Positions 47,272-59,898 of a stretch of DNA of 64,000 bases are shown one piece after another. A program made the position numbers and the translations under genes. The stretch is from Symsagittifera roscoffensis. Taxonomy: Eukaryota > Xenacoelomorpha > Acoela > Convolutidae. The notes under the pieces are model-generated. The model was not told where the DNA came from, searched no databases, and was given only the letters and a program-made list of their open reading frames with translations. The stretch covers positions 4,066,411-4,130,410 of the forward strand of contig NC_087064.1 of assembly GCF_963678635.1 (NCBI RefSeq). Direction: 5' to 3'. Numbering within the stretch: the first letter of the stretch is position 1; the number at the start of each line of letters is the position of its first letter.

Positions 47272-49044
47272 GCATCCATTTAAACTTCGTAAAAACGGTC
47301 TTAAAAACTGATTTTAAAAAGATACTTGTTTGCACTAAACTTTATGACTGATACTATTATAGCAGTCCAGTAAGAGTCCAATATGATTAAGTCAGGGTCG
47401 GATTGTAGGAAAAATTTGATCCACACCGATATTTTAAACACTTTAAATAAACTTTGGTGTTTCGAAACAAAAAAACGGCAATTTAAAACGCGCAATACAG
47501 ATAGTTCAATAAGTCAATAAGTTCATGAAAAGGTCGAAAAAATTATATTAACTTGCTGTTTTTAAATGCTCATCGCTGCATAGAGACACTAAGATTTTTT
47601 TTCACCTTTTATTTGTAATTTTATTCACCTTGTCCGATTGTTCTGAAAACTGCCAGGAGAACTATTTAAGCTTTCGAAAACATCTTTGGCATTCATAAGT
47701 AAACTTTTAACTACTCGTTACACCATATAATTTATTAGTTCAATTTTTAGTAAAAATTCAAGAATATCTACGCTCAAATTCAAGAATATCTAAATTTTTT
47801 GTAAATACTGAAAGTGGTCGAAATTTTATTTTTTTTTTACAAATTTTGTTCACTCAAAGCCAATTTTTTTTCACCGCTAACAGTTTTTGTCAAAGAGACA
47901 AAACTGGTTTTGTTAGAAGGGTTTGAAGAGTTCAAATTGGATTGCTTAAATATAAAATTCTTATATACTTCGCAAGTTTGATATGCATTACTCGCGTAAA
48001 ATGAGTTAATCCGAAATCAAATCATTCCATTTGTTCAAATGAAGGCAGCTCAGCCCATTCATTCACGTGTTCCTAAATTTTTCAAAACAAAAAGTAAAAT
48101 TTAAAATAAATTAAAACTTTAAAACAAAAACCTCCATCCTAACTATTCACAATGTTGGAGCATGTTCACAAACTTAAAAAAGTTAAATTACAGATAACAA
48201 TTTCAATAATGTATGCAAAACTTCATCGTTTGTTAAAATGATAATGATTTGGGTTTTTTTAACGCAATTTGCGGCACAAAGAAGAGCAACTTTTAGTTTT
48301 CAAACGATAAAATGAACAAAAATTTTCTTCACGTTTTTGTCGTTTTTTTTCCATCTGCTTGAGATTCATGGCTGAAATATTGACTTATGATGGAGGAAAG
48401 CGGCTTATATAATTTTTACCAATCTAACAAACAGAAAAATGTTGTTTTCAAGAAATTGTTTGCCCATTCACACAAAGCTCCTCAGAGATGTGTTGTCTGC
48501 CGAAGAATTCCCGTAAACATCGCAAAGAGACAAATAGTTTGAAATGTTTGACCTTTAAATGTTCATGGAAAAACTAAGGATATTAAATAGGTCCTCACAT
48601 AAACTTCTCTAATTTTTTAAAGTAACTAGAAAATTTGCTACACTCGTAGATAGAGTTTGACTAAATTTTCATCCAACTATTTAGTAAAAAACTAAAATCT
48701 GAGTTAATTTTTATTTTGTATCTTGACGTTGTTTTTAATCTTTTTTTTATGTTACGAGAAACTTATATCGGGTGCTAGCTGACTTCTTTTGTCCTGTGAA
48801 CACTTTAAAGTAAAAAACTCAAACTCATTGTATGATGAGCTTCGTTTGATAGGAAAAACGTCACAAAATAAATTATCTATTTTAGCTCGACTAATCCCAA
48901 GGTTGATCAAAACTTTAGCTATGAATCTCAAGCAGTTACAGGGAAGAAGACAAAACCGTGGGAAAAAGTTCGTCATGTAAACGGTTGAAAACTAAAGGTC
49001 ACAGTTTGCTACTTCGGTGTCTCTTGACTGACTGTACCTCATAG
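47272..49044. other. No gene supported
   Basis: AT-rich sequence with only short open frames and no recognised repeat termini. Confidence 0.45.
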
Positions 49045-49375
49045 CAGGGGCGGATTTGGGGGAGGAGATCCCTCCTCAGGAATTCGACCCCCTCACCATC
49101 CAAAGGGTCCACCATTTGGTTTTATTTTATAATATGCATTTTTGGTGATCAATCATAAATTTTTTTAAAAGCGCCTTTAGCGCCAAATTATATTAATTTT
49201 GAGGGGGGAGCGCGCCGAAAAAACACAATTTGATTGTCAAAAATGTCCAAAAAATGCCTTAAATGCTTTTCTTTAATCAAAATGCGCCTACGGCGCAAAA
49301 ATTGGCCAAAACAGGGACTTTTTAGTGCTTTGTGACAGCTCAGAAAACCAATTTGGTCGACCTAAAAAAAAGGTC
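49045..49375. mobile_element. CAGGGGCGGAT-family hAT MITE, right end eroded
   Basis: Starts CAGGGGCGGATTTGGGGGAG and continues with CGACCCCCTCACCATCCAAA and AGCGCCAAATTATATTAATT, as in the 43698 copy. The right TIR is not found near AGGTCGTCAAAAGGTCGACT. Confidence 0.6.
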
Positions 49376-50850
49376 GTCAAAAGGTCGACTTAGAAAACGA
49401 GTAACCTCTGGAAATCAGAGTCTTTCAATGGAACCATCGTGTTAACGGTTGTGCCACGTTCACTTAACCCAAAAATAAAAAATATATCTAGAAGAGTTTC
49501 ACTGAATTTGAAGAGTTTCACTGAAGCTGATGCTGTAGATTTTCTTAAAGAACAATTTTTTTTCATGCATTTTAAATTGTTGATGGTAAATTCTAGTTAG
49601 TTGGGTAGAAGTTTCATTTCAGCCCAGCTTTTAGCTGTTTGAGCGACGTTTCAGGACTAACTCAATTTTTCACCACCGCTGTAGTGATGCATGGGCAAAA
49701 AATGAAGACATTTTAAATCAACAACCTTGAAAACGAAAAAAGAGTTGCGACTGTTGAGCAAGAATGACAAAAAAGACCAAAAACAGAACTAAAGAAAAAC
49801 TTTTTTATTTTCGAATGTGTACGTTTTTTGGTGGTAAGATGAGAGAAAAAAAGAAACGCTTAAAAATTTAGCAGGTTAAACATAATCCTCTACTGGTTGT
49901 TTTCAAACAATAAGTATCAGAACAAATGAAAACAAAAAATCTAAAATTGTTTCTAATGCTTAGCAGATATTTGAAAATTTTTGGAAAAATATTTTTTGCC
50001 AAAGCGCTATATTAAATTTCCAGTTTTCTCGACACTGGGACAACTTGAAAAATTCATAATGTCGTTCGAAGCACGACTAAAATGGCTTCAATATGATATA
50101 TATATCTCTTGACATATAACAATGATCATTTGTGGCACCTTATTTTGCCAGGAAAAAAACTAAAATATACCCGAATACAAAGTTCCTCCCCATTTTTAAT
50201 AGTCAGAACTGTAACTCTTCAATTTTAGTGTAATTTGACAAGTCTCACCTGTTGTTATGGTAGTAATCCATCGCTTTTGAATCAAATAAACTAAAAGACA
50301 ACCTCGAGGTCAATAAAACATGGGGGGTCGGTCACAATTCGCCAGTTAATGGAAGTCAAAAAAAATTGTATCGATATCCTCCCTTTCTTCGTAAGCAGTT
50401 TGTTTTACTTATGTCAACCAACACAAAACAAAGATCTATATGACTTAATTACGAGCGCAGGTGTTCTTTTTACAAGTCCAAATACATCAGAAAAGAAGTG
50501 AACCGGGAAAAATAAAATTAATTTGATGTCAAAAAGAAACAGAAGTAACACAAAATTGGTGCTATTTCGTCTTAAAATGATACACAACACCCTTTTTGGT
50601 GCGTTATGGGAATAATGGAAAAGTTAAGGATATATTTGGTATTCAATCCTAAGGCAATGTGTGTAAGAGGTGAAAATTTGGTGCGATTGAAAAGATATTT
50701 CCAAATTTTTCTCCTTTTTTTCAAGATACAGCGGGAAATTTATTTACAATAGTAAGCTCTTGACATGTTGAAGCTCTGTTCCGAGTGGTTTCCACAATTT
50801 AGAGGAAATAAAATAGTGTAAAGGATAAAAATCTTCTTTTGATTTTACAG

Positions 50851-50979
50851 AAAGCTTCCCCAAAATCAGCCGAAGTGAACGGACAAGCAGCTTGTGACAG
50901 GTTAACAAGCAAAATAACTATTGCTCGGTCTGTTGACAAAAATGCCAAATTTGAAGATGAAAAGAAGCCAGAGATAAAG
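50851..50979 (+). CDS. Orphan internal exon of an unrecognised plus-strand gene
   Basis: A 43-codon open segment has a strong acceptor before it (TTTTGATTTTACAG) and a donor after it (GAGATAAAG|GTAAAA), phase 0 at both ends. The peptide starts KASPKSAEVNGQAACDRL and is Lys/Ala/Glu-rich, with less AT-driven residue bias than nearby random frames. I do not recognise the family. No partner exon is certain within 10 kb. It could be a chance open segment. Confidence 0.35.
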
Positions 50980-52103
50980 GTAAAAACACAGTATGGTAAA
51001 TTGGAAACATCATTGATTCAAAAAGGAATTCGAGCATAGCAAGCATGAAGGAAATTACAATTTGTTTTATTTTGTTGCAGTCAGATTAAAGAGTTTTGCG
51101 TCGATTGGTTCATTCAAATCCCAAAACAGTCGACACTTTGACAAATCGGAACGATTATCAAAGAAAAAATATTAGTAGTTCAAATGTTTTTTTTTCGCTG
51201 TTATCATTTTATGTCTTGTTAAAATGAAAAACGATTCAAAGCAAACAAAACGGAACTAAAAGTTGCAAAAATGAGAGTGCAAACATTTTTGTGACAATAA
51301 AAGAGTTTTCGTTATTTTTCACCAGGGAATAATGCCAATTAAAAAAATTCATTTCTTTTTCTTTGAGTGACAGTTTTTTCTTTTGAAACCTCCACAATCA
51401 GCAGAGCATTCAACTGTGAATAAACATAAGTTCGCATTCTCAAAATGTGACACCAAAAAATTCACGGTTAAAAAATTAACTGAAGAATACGTTTTTGAAG
51501 CTCGAAACAGATACATATTCGAGTATATTGAATTTGGGGGATGAAACTGTGGTCATTATCTATTCTGGCTATCTTCATTCCAAAACTGTGAACCCGCTTT
51601 TGAATTCTTTGTAACTTATTTTGACTGAAACTATAAATCTGAATCTGTAGCTGACTTTGCATTTTCTAACAACAATTCATTCGAGTCAAAATAATTGAAA
51701 CGTCAAATTTGATTTAGAATCGGGGATGCTCAAAAAGCATAGTTGCAAGGTTTCAGCATAATCAGCCCAGTAGAATCGAAAATGTTTCTGTTGCCAACTT
51801 TACAGATGTCTGAAGAAATGCTTATTAATTATTTGTTAAAATTGTTGGTTATTTTTTCCGATACATGTTTCTAGAGAACAGCTAGACACTAGTTCGTTGA
51901 AAATTTAAACGAATAATTTGGCAACATACAATTTTATAATTATCCGTTTGCTGCACATTCAAAGCATTGTTAAACAAAAAAAGCCCTAGTTTTAGATGAA
52001 AACAATTCAAAACAGGCAAGAAAAATTAAAAAAAAGCGGGATGAATATTTTTTTCATGAAACTACAGGTTGCGAGGAAAACAAAGGGTGCACAAAGATGA
52101 ACT

Positions 52104-52448
52104 CAGGGGCGGATGAACCCCTGCCAACCCAAAGGGTCCCCCCTTTGGTACTTTTTAAGAAATCCATTTTTGGCCGACCGACCCTAAAAGTTTTCTAAAG
52201 GCGCCTTTGGCGCCAATATATACTAATTTTGAGGGGGAGCCCGCGCCAAAAAAATGCGTTTTTCTTGTCAAAATTTTCCAAAAAGTGCCCAAAAACGGCT
52301 TTTTTTAACTGTTTTTTCAAAAAAATTGCCTGCGGCGCAGAAAGTTTGGCCAAAACAGGGTCTTTTTACTGCTTTGGGAGAGCTCGGAACGTCAATCTGA
52401 TCAACCTAAAAAAAAAGTCGTCAAAATTTTTGAAAATCTGCCCCCCTG
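52104..52448. mobile_element. CAGGGGCGGAT-family hAT MITE, internally rearranged
   Basis: Left CAGGGGCGGATGAACCCCTG (a deletion has joined the TIR to the CCCTGCCAACC block). Interior GGCGCCAATATATACTAATT and GGGAGAGCTCGGA; right TCTGCCCCCCTG. No target duplication was found. Confidence 0.6.
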
Positions 52449-52572
52449 CTTCAGTTCCCCTTCATTTCTATAATAATTTCCCTTCCCCTCCGAGACAAAT
52501 CAAACCTAACTTTAAATCAGAAGGTGATCCTAACTTTAGAGGAAAACTTGACCAAATAAATTGTGAGAGAAA

Positions 52573-52833
52573 ATGATTTTACCCCGTTTTAATAATTTTA
52601 AACCACTTTTTAAAATGATCCACGCAAACCACCGTAATCCATGCAACCCTAAAGTTTTCCCGCTATACCAAACTGATATTTCTTGGACTGCAAAACTGCT
52701 TCTCAGTTTAACTAGGAGTACGTTAGCACAGCTCAGATCCAGCTACTTTCTCTTTTTCAATACCTATCTAAAAAGGAAAGATCTTAACGTCCTTTCGAAT
52801 GAACACCACAAAAACACAGCTATCATCGGGTAA
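52573..52833 (+). pseudogene. Non-LTR retrotransposon C-terminal fragment
   Basis: An open segment contains LTRSTLAQLRSSYFLFFNTY followed by LKRKDL. It resembles the stretch near the C-terminus of Jockey/RTE-type polyproteins, where a TR.TL.QLRSG...NSYL pattern precedes a CxxC knuckle. The expected knuckle is missing after it and the upstream sequence is a different repeat, so this is a broken scrap. The family call rests on memory of the pattern. Confidence 0.4.
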
Positions 52834-53880
52834 CGAAGGAAAAGTAGGGGGCTGCAAATACTGTCAAATATGCAAAAAACTTGACACTAAATAAGCAACT
52901 GAAATTGGTCAGAGAAAGTAGAGCCAAAAAGTGTTCGAAAAAATACTTTGTGCCAAGGAGTGATTTTCAAGACCAAACGCAACAAAGCAACAATGCAAAA
53001 CCAATGAGGAGATAAAAACAAAATTTTTAACTTGAACAAATTTTTCGTCATCTCTCAATTCAGAACCTGATTTTAATTTCTCGTTTTGAGCAATTTATGA
53101 CCGATTTTCATCGACACCTAAATAACTGGAATTTTCAACGCGGCTTCGGTTATTTTCAACTCATTTCAGTGACCTAAAATCAAACACATCCCTGATAGAT
53201 GTTCCGAACTGATAATGATGAGCAAAATTTATTAAAAAAAAATTTTTGAGTCATACTGAATTTTGCAATTTTTGCGGTCTAAACTTGCCTTTTTTTCCAA
53301 AGACGGGCAATTGAATTAGATGAAAACTGTAAGATAGATCGGTGACTAAAAATTGAATAAAATTAAAATTGTAATTAAACTTAACCCATCTGATTTGTCT
53401 AACAGTCTGAAAACGAAACACATTCCAACCAGTTTTTCTCGACGCGAAAGGTTTTTTTTTAGAATGCCAATCATGGCCAATAAGCCTTTAATATGATACA
53501 ACAATGACCCCCTGGGAGCTTTTTGAGCTAGTCAAAATTGACAGGGAAAAACCGACCTTACTCCGTAGTTCCTTCCCCTTATTCGAGTGGCCACAACAAT
53601 AAGTAACTGTTTTAAAAGTATAAATTAAATTTGCTTGGTACTAAGTTAACATCCTCCACCCTAACGTGAATTAGAGATTATCCGTTATATTCCAAATTAT
53701 ATATTGGGGAGGAAGATTTTAACTTGGTCTAGATCCATTACTTGAAAAGGGTCTTTTCGATTATAACCCCCCCCAAATGATGAACAATGAAATCCCACCC
53801 TCTCGTAGCAATATCGATACAGTTTTTTTGACGAAAATTTTTATCTCGACTTTTCATCATTTAGGGCGTGGGTGGGGGGA

Positions 53881-54324
53881 CAGGGGCGGATCTAGGATTT
53901 TCTCGAGGGGGGGGGGGGGGGCGATTTTCAAAAAAAAATCGAAATTAATGTCAACCTTTTTTTAGGTCGACCAAATTGATTTTCTGAGCTCTCTTAAATC
54001 ACTATAAATACCCCATTTCGACCAAATTTTGTGCGCCGCAGGTAAGTTTAAAAAAAAACAGGCCAAAAAGGCAGTTTTAGGCATTTTTTTTAAACTTTGA
54101 CTAAAAATCGCGTTTTTTCGGTGCGCGCTCCCCGCTCAAAAACTAGTTTATATTAGCGCCAAAGGCGCCTTTAGAAAAATTTCAGGGTACCGCACCAAAA
54201 ATAAATATCTCAAAATAGTACAAAGGGGGACCCTTTGGGTCGGCAGGGGGTCAAATCCCTGAGGGGATGGGAAAGGGCGTCCGCCCCTCCCACCCCCCCC
54301 CCCCCCCCCCTAAATCCGCTACTG
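53881..54324. mobile_element. hAT MITE, CAGGGGCGGAT family, long copy with near-perfect 8-bp duplication
   Basis: Begins CAGGGGCGGATCTAGGATTT and ends CCTAAATCCGCTACTG. Flanks TGGGGGGA and TGCGGGGA differ at one base. It is the fullest copy here: GGTCGACCAAATTGATTTTC, TGCGCGCTCCCCGCTC, GGCGCCTTTAG, CCCTTTGGGTCGGCAGGGGG, in that order, with no ORF. Confidence 0.85.
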
Positions 54325-55406
54325 TGCGGGGAATAACCAAAAATACTCCTTGAAAAGGCTCAATACGGCGTTCGGAAAGTATAAGGATTCGCGTTCTGGT
54401 TCGTTTTTTTTTTCAAAATGCAAATCTAATGTAAATTTAACTTCCGACCAATTGTTTCCTAAGAATATTAACCATAATTCAACTCCTTACTTACGTGCTG
54501 CCATTCTCAATGTATCCATAACAAAAAAGTAATTGAACAATAACTAAAAATTAGGCCGATAGAAGCGCTACTGCTTTTGCAGCAAGGAAACAAGGATAGC
54601 TTTTTAAAAAAGGTATTGTGTTTCGTTTCGTAAATTTAAACTTTAAAATATTGTCAAAAGCGAGCTACTTTGGGTAATTCAAGTAGCTCAATGAAGAATT
54701 AAGGATACGCTTTTCAGATATGTTTCACTTAAATCGAAAACGAATTCGTGGGGCGGGGAAAAAAACAATTAGAGCGTGTTGCAATCTTAAATATTTTCCT
54801 TAAATTAAATATACTGCTATAAAACCAACTGGCAAAAAGAGAAGAAATACAGTGTGTTCGCTGCTTTGATCTTTTGAGGCGGTGCTTTATCCCCTTTAGT
54901 TCCGGCTGGCTCCTTTTGGAAAATTTTGAACTGGAAATAAAGACCAGTTTTTGACTGCCACTTTGCGGATGAATTAAATATAACAAGACCAGGTGTTTTT
55001 TGAGCTCGCGATTCCAATTTGGATCCGATTTTTTGACAAGTTTTTTTCACCTTTCTATTGCATTTTTAAGTCTTTTCTAACAGTTTTTGAACAAAAGCAA
55101 AAAAAATAAACCAAAAACGTGAAATTACAACAAACACGTGAAAAAGCGTGAAATTACTACTTATAAGTCTTTTTTATAGTCATTATAATTTCAGATTTTT
55201 TCTCATTTCTATCATACACTAATAATTAAATACTGATTGGAAAAAGTTTCCTTTGTTTGAGAGGTTTTGTCGTCAAAAATTTTATAAACAGGAAACGTTG
55301 CTTTGTTTGAACCAGTTTTAATGGCGCCTTTGAATAAAAAACACCTAGAACGTTTAGTTTTTGTTTGTTTTTAACTGATTCTTCAAAACCTTCTCAAATA
55401 TTTTTA

Positions 55407-55772
55407 ATGAGCTCGGATTACGCAGGTGACAAGACAAGACAAGACAATCTAGGGTTTTCTCGAAAGATGAGAAACATAAAAAAGGTCCACAAAACATATT
55501 TTCTTGACTGTTTTGAAATGCCTGAAAAACGCCAACTGAACATTTTCGAAATAGTAAGCGTGATCCCAAATGTACCAAGATTCAGTTGTGCCAAAATGAA
55601 AATCGGTCACATTTGCACCAAAAATTTTAAATTTCGATTTATGATTGGTCGAATCGTGAGCCAACAAATTATTACATTAAATTTCTACTGTTCAAACTGC
55701 GTAAAATTAACCAGCCGAATAGTGACCGCCACAGTGGCACCAACGCATTGTGAGCTTGCCACCATTGGGTAG
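55407..55772 (+). CDS. Unrecognised ORF, 121 residues
   Basis: Starts at an ATG (MSSDYAGDKTRQD) and stops at 55770-55772. Longer than most background frames here, with six cysteines, four of them in the last 52 residues (HIC, YCSNC, HC). No signal peptide or domain is recognised. No convincing splice sites or polyadenylation signal mark it as a gene, and an overlapping minus-strand frame is also open. It may be chance. Confidence 0.2.
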   Translation: MSSDYAGDKTRQDNLGFSRKMRNIKKVHKTYFLDCFEMPEKRQLNIFEIVSVIPNVPRFSCAKMKIGHICTKNFKFRFMIGRIVSQQIITLNFYCSNCVKLTSRIVTATVAPTHCELATIG

Positions 55773-56241
55773 TATTCTAAACAAAAGTTGGAACCCACAA
55801 GCCCTCGGCGACCTTAAACCGAGGTTGTCGGCTTGGTAGTCTTGGGTCAATTGAACAGTTTTTGGTTCTACCGCTACAGATTTTTTTGGTACAAACGGGA
55901 CTGACTTTTTGTGGTACTGGGTGAATACCCGCCGATAAACAAATCAATGAAATAAGGAAATGTCTCAAGTTTTCAGAAACGTAACAAACACGGTTCAAAT
56001 ACCTTAAAAACAGGATAGATTTTTAATCCCCTGTCAAAATTATTCTGCAACCCACAACCTAAATTGACAAAGTTAAAGTTGAGAGAAAGAATGCCAAGAG
56101 AACAAACTTGAACATCAGGAAAATTGACTTTTCTCAAGGGACAGAATATCAATTGAGTTCTAAAGACAATTTGAAGCGAGATAATTCGATGCAAATTGTG
56201 GAAAACGCGCTGCCTTCAAAAAAGTAGCGTGTCACAATGTT

Positions 56242-56487
56242 GAATACCCGGATAGCCGAAAAATTTTTGCTCTCGCGTAGCCGAAAAATCTATCGAAAAG
56301 TAGCGAAAAATACTTCAATATTATTCAGCATGTACGGCATTGCCAAATAGCGATCTTTGATTTGCTGCTGATACATTGACACGAATGGTTTTGAGCGCGT
56401 TAATCAGTGTTTGCCATTTTTAGTCTCAGTTTCCTCCCTTCATTTTCGTCTGATAGGAAGCAAAAAAAATCTGCTATCCGGGTATTC
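56242..56487. mobile_element. MITE-like element with GAATACCCGGATAGC ends
   Basis: GAATACCCGGATAGC at 56242-56256 is the exact complement of GCTATCCGGGTATTC at 56473-56487. The arms continue imperfectly (CCGAAAAATTTTTGCT / GCAAAAAAAATCT). No target duplication is evident. Confidence 0.55.
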
Positions 56488-57548
56488 GGCTTTGTGGGTA
56501 CAAACCCTCAATTTTAAATCTTTGATTTTGAATGTATCGAATTAGGTTTTACTAAACCTAGATTTTGGTGCGAGGTAAATAAGACGACAAGACATTAAGA
56601 CGAAATGACATTTGGACAAGTGAGAGCTAAAACATGTAAATAAAACCGTTCGAAGTTCAGCAATTTCTCAGAACTACAATCGGAGAGTTTGCATGTAGCC
56701 TCGTCTTAAAGATCCACTAAAAGTGGTTGTCGTATTAACAACTGTCGTCTTATTCGCCAGACGTCCTACAATGTGATTGATTCTGACGATAAAAAAAAAC
56801 GACAATTACGTCATCTAATCTAACAGAAGTTTAATTTGCTGCATGTGATAAGACAACTTTTGCGGGTGTTTGTAAAACCGAACGGCGTTAAGCCGACTTG
56901 GTATAATTTAAAATAAATTCGACTATGGTTAGCAATATCGAACCCCGTTGTCAAAGGGGGTTATTAAATCTGGCCAAATCTATGGCATGGAGTTGTAGAC
57001 AGTTACCAAAAGGGTGATTTTTAAAAGAGATCTGTTTAAATTAAGTAGATCCGGAATACTAAATTATAATTTGAAAAATCGACCTTTATTTTTTTCGGTT
57101 GATTGAGCTGGAATTAAGAATACGACGGTGTTATGAAATCTAATAAATAGATAATAGGTTCTTCTATGGACTAAGACGCCATTCATAATCCGATCCGCAG
57201 GTGCGTTCGCTTGCTGACATATTCTTTTATAGATTTTTAAAAGTAAAGTATGCATAATCGTACAAGCATACATTTCGAAAATTTAGTTTGAGAAAATTCA
57301 AATTGCTATAAATTTTATTTTTCTAAAACGTTAAAAATTTAAAACAAATTGAAATTTATAGTAATTTGAAGTTTGTGGGAAATGCATGATCAAGGGGATT
57401 AAAAACTTTACAAAAAAGATGTATGCTATATGAGACGTCGTCTAGTTAACAAGAGTAAAAAAAATACGAAGCATGTGACAAACGTCATTAAAATCAGAGC
57501 TCGACCGGAACGAAAACCCAAAAAGTTCACTTTCAGGATGGCTACTGA

Positions 57549-57716
57549 AAAAAGATATACGTTATGCGATGTATGCTTAGTGGAAGAGCACCTGTTCATT
57601 TAATGCTTCAATCTGAGCTCGCTTCAAAAGAGGACGTTTGGTTTTATCGTCTGTGCGCCGCCCAAGACATCGATTTGAAATTAATGGAGCGCATATTTCC
57701 TGCGATCAATTCATAA
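57549..57716 (+). CDS. Short protein-like open segment ending in a stop
   Basis: 56 codons including the stop. The part VWFYRLCAAQDIDLKLMERI has a composition unlike AT-driven noise. A possible acceptor is ATGCTTAG before 57581; upstream an in-frame stop lies at 57546-57548. It could be a terminal exon or a decayed coding remnant. Family not recognised. Confidence 0.25.
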   Translation, partial: KKIYVMRCMLSGRAPVHLMLQSELASKEDVWFYRLCAAQDIDLKLMERIFPAINS

Positions 57717-58974
57717 GACATGGCGAACCTGGGCGGGCTTAGCTTTTTTTATGAGGATTTAAAAAATGTTTGACCGAACAGATTTGTAGGACCTAAATTA
57801 ACATACCCTCAATACGCCCCCTCCCCCAAACTCTTTCAGTAGGGATGTTAGCTTGGTTCCGAGTTGGAGTTTTTCTGAGTCTTCATTTTGACACGTTTCT
57901 TTTAGATAATCCCTGAATTTTAATAATCCCTGGTAATAACTTAAGGTGGCCAAAGGACTCGAATTACTGAGGCCTCAAATCCGCCTATTGATTAATACCA
58001 TTTTTGTCAAACCGTGGCAGTTCAAACTCTTCTTTGTCCTTTCAACTAAGCAAAAAAATCTTGTTTACAACTCCGCCGACCAATTTTTTATTTGACCGCT
58101 AACCGCCCCCTCCCCCTAGAGTAACTAGTTAACGAACTGCCACCCCTATGAAAAAAAATTCAGTGGTTAAGCATATGTTAATTTTGTACGTAGTAAATAC
58201 TATCCCCCCTTTCGCAAAAAGGGGGAATAGTTGAAGAAATCCCTTGGATCTACTTAACAATCTCTCCCCCCCCTTATGTATCTACTAAAGAATCTCCACC
58301 CCTGTAAACAGAAACAGTAAATTCGCACCCTGTCAGAACCCTGTCACTCTGAAAATATTGGCTGAAATTTTTGATGTTAATGTCGCATGGGTCAAAACTT
58401 ATTTCGGTTTCAAGTTTTCAAATTATTTTTTTTCTTTGTTTTTTAGCTTCAAATAAAAGATTTGATTGACTGCAAAAATTTCTTTCGCTTGGCGTGAAAA
58501 GTTTTCACAAAATTGATTGCATTTGATATTTTTTGCGCGGTTCTGATGTACCGAGCCTTTTGAACTGGTTTGGCAATCGATATTTTTTCGTATCCGTGTT
58601 TTTTTATTTCATTATCAATCCAAAGTTTTTGCCAATTGTTGGAGACATGTTTACGTGAATATTTAAAGTTTTGTTTTCAAAATCTCATGTAGTCTTGAAA
58701 AAGCTTCATTACACTAAAATAAAAACACATGATCCTTAAATTTATTGATGTCAGGTCTGAGACTGTCCCTGTGAGCAAACATTTTTAGATTGCAGTTTAT
58801 ACCAGGGTCTAGTAGTATATTTTTGAATCAGGTTCTTAGCTTCTGTATCGGTGTTCAAATCTAGTGTTACAGTAATGATTTTCTACTAATGTTCTGTAGT
58901 TCTGTAGTAGAAAAAATTGGCTGCTTGAACACATAATTGATTGTACCTTATGGTTCTTAGATCATCTTTTCTGA

Positions 58975-59862
58975 ACCAAATTTTCGAACAAGGGCCTATT
59001 GTGCTTGAGAAGTAATTTGAACTAAAAAATTTAAAACTAAGTTTCAATTTTACGCGCTTAATGACTTTTAAATTTTTTCGCTTTATTTACGTTTTGCTTT
59101 TACACACAAGATTAATTGATGTGAAATACTTTTTCGCTGCTTCCTCACTGATTTATATAATTTTTAACAAGTTAGGGTTTAAATTAGTAAAAAAAGATGC
59201 TATTTGATCAAATTGTACTCCACGTAATCACAGAGCTGTTAAAACTTTACCACACAACTGATATTGCACTGAAAAGTCGTTTCGAAGGACCCCTGCTTCG
59301 ACCTACTGGTTGCCTAATCACGAGCAGGTCCGACATAGGACTTTCCAGTACAGTATCCGAGCACTGTTTTGAAGTACGTTTGTGTCAGTGCTAATTAGGA
59401 ATCAGATCATAGCAAATCCGAAAAAAGTTTCGAGGCAATTCAAAAAATCAGTTTTCATTAGAAAACTATCAAATTGGGTTACCCAAAAAATTATAGAAGA
59501 AAGCAAGAGATATTTTTCCCTTTTCGCTCTGATTTACACGCTCACAATTTTATAAACAATTCAGACGGCAATTGAAATAAGCATCAAATGTTAAAATCAT
59601 GAAACAAGACATCTAACGAGAGTTTTGCACAACTCGTTATTACGCCAATGTTAATTTTGTATCTAGCAACAACTCTTCCCCCGATTGCAAAGAGGAAAAA
59701 AAGTTGACGAAATCACTCTTTTCGACTACTTTTTCAAAAAAGAGCAGAAATTAATTTCTCCGGATAGTTTTTTTGGATGAAAGGTACATCCCCCCATCCC
59801 CCACTTAAAAATCTACCGTGGAATGCCCCCGTGCATTTGTTAATTCTAAAAATCAATTCTGT
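58975..59862 (+). repeat. Diverged 0.9-kb tandem duplication, unit 1
   Basis: Matches 59899-60791 at an offset of about 923 bases, with roughly one difference in ten by eye. Anchors: AAATTTTCGAACAA at the start, TACGCGCTTAATGACTT, and GGAATGCCCCCGTGCAT near the end. A 65-codon open frame in this unit is broken in the other, arguing against coding. Confidence 0.85.
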
Positions 59863-59898
59863 ATAAACTCTTATGATTCTGGAATTATGCTTTATAAA

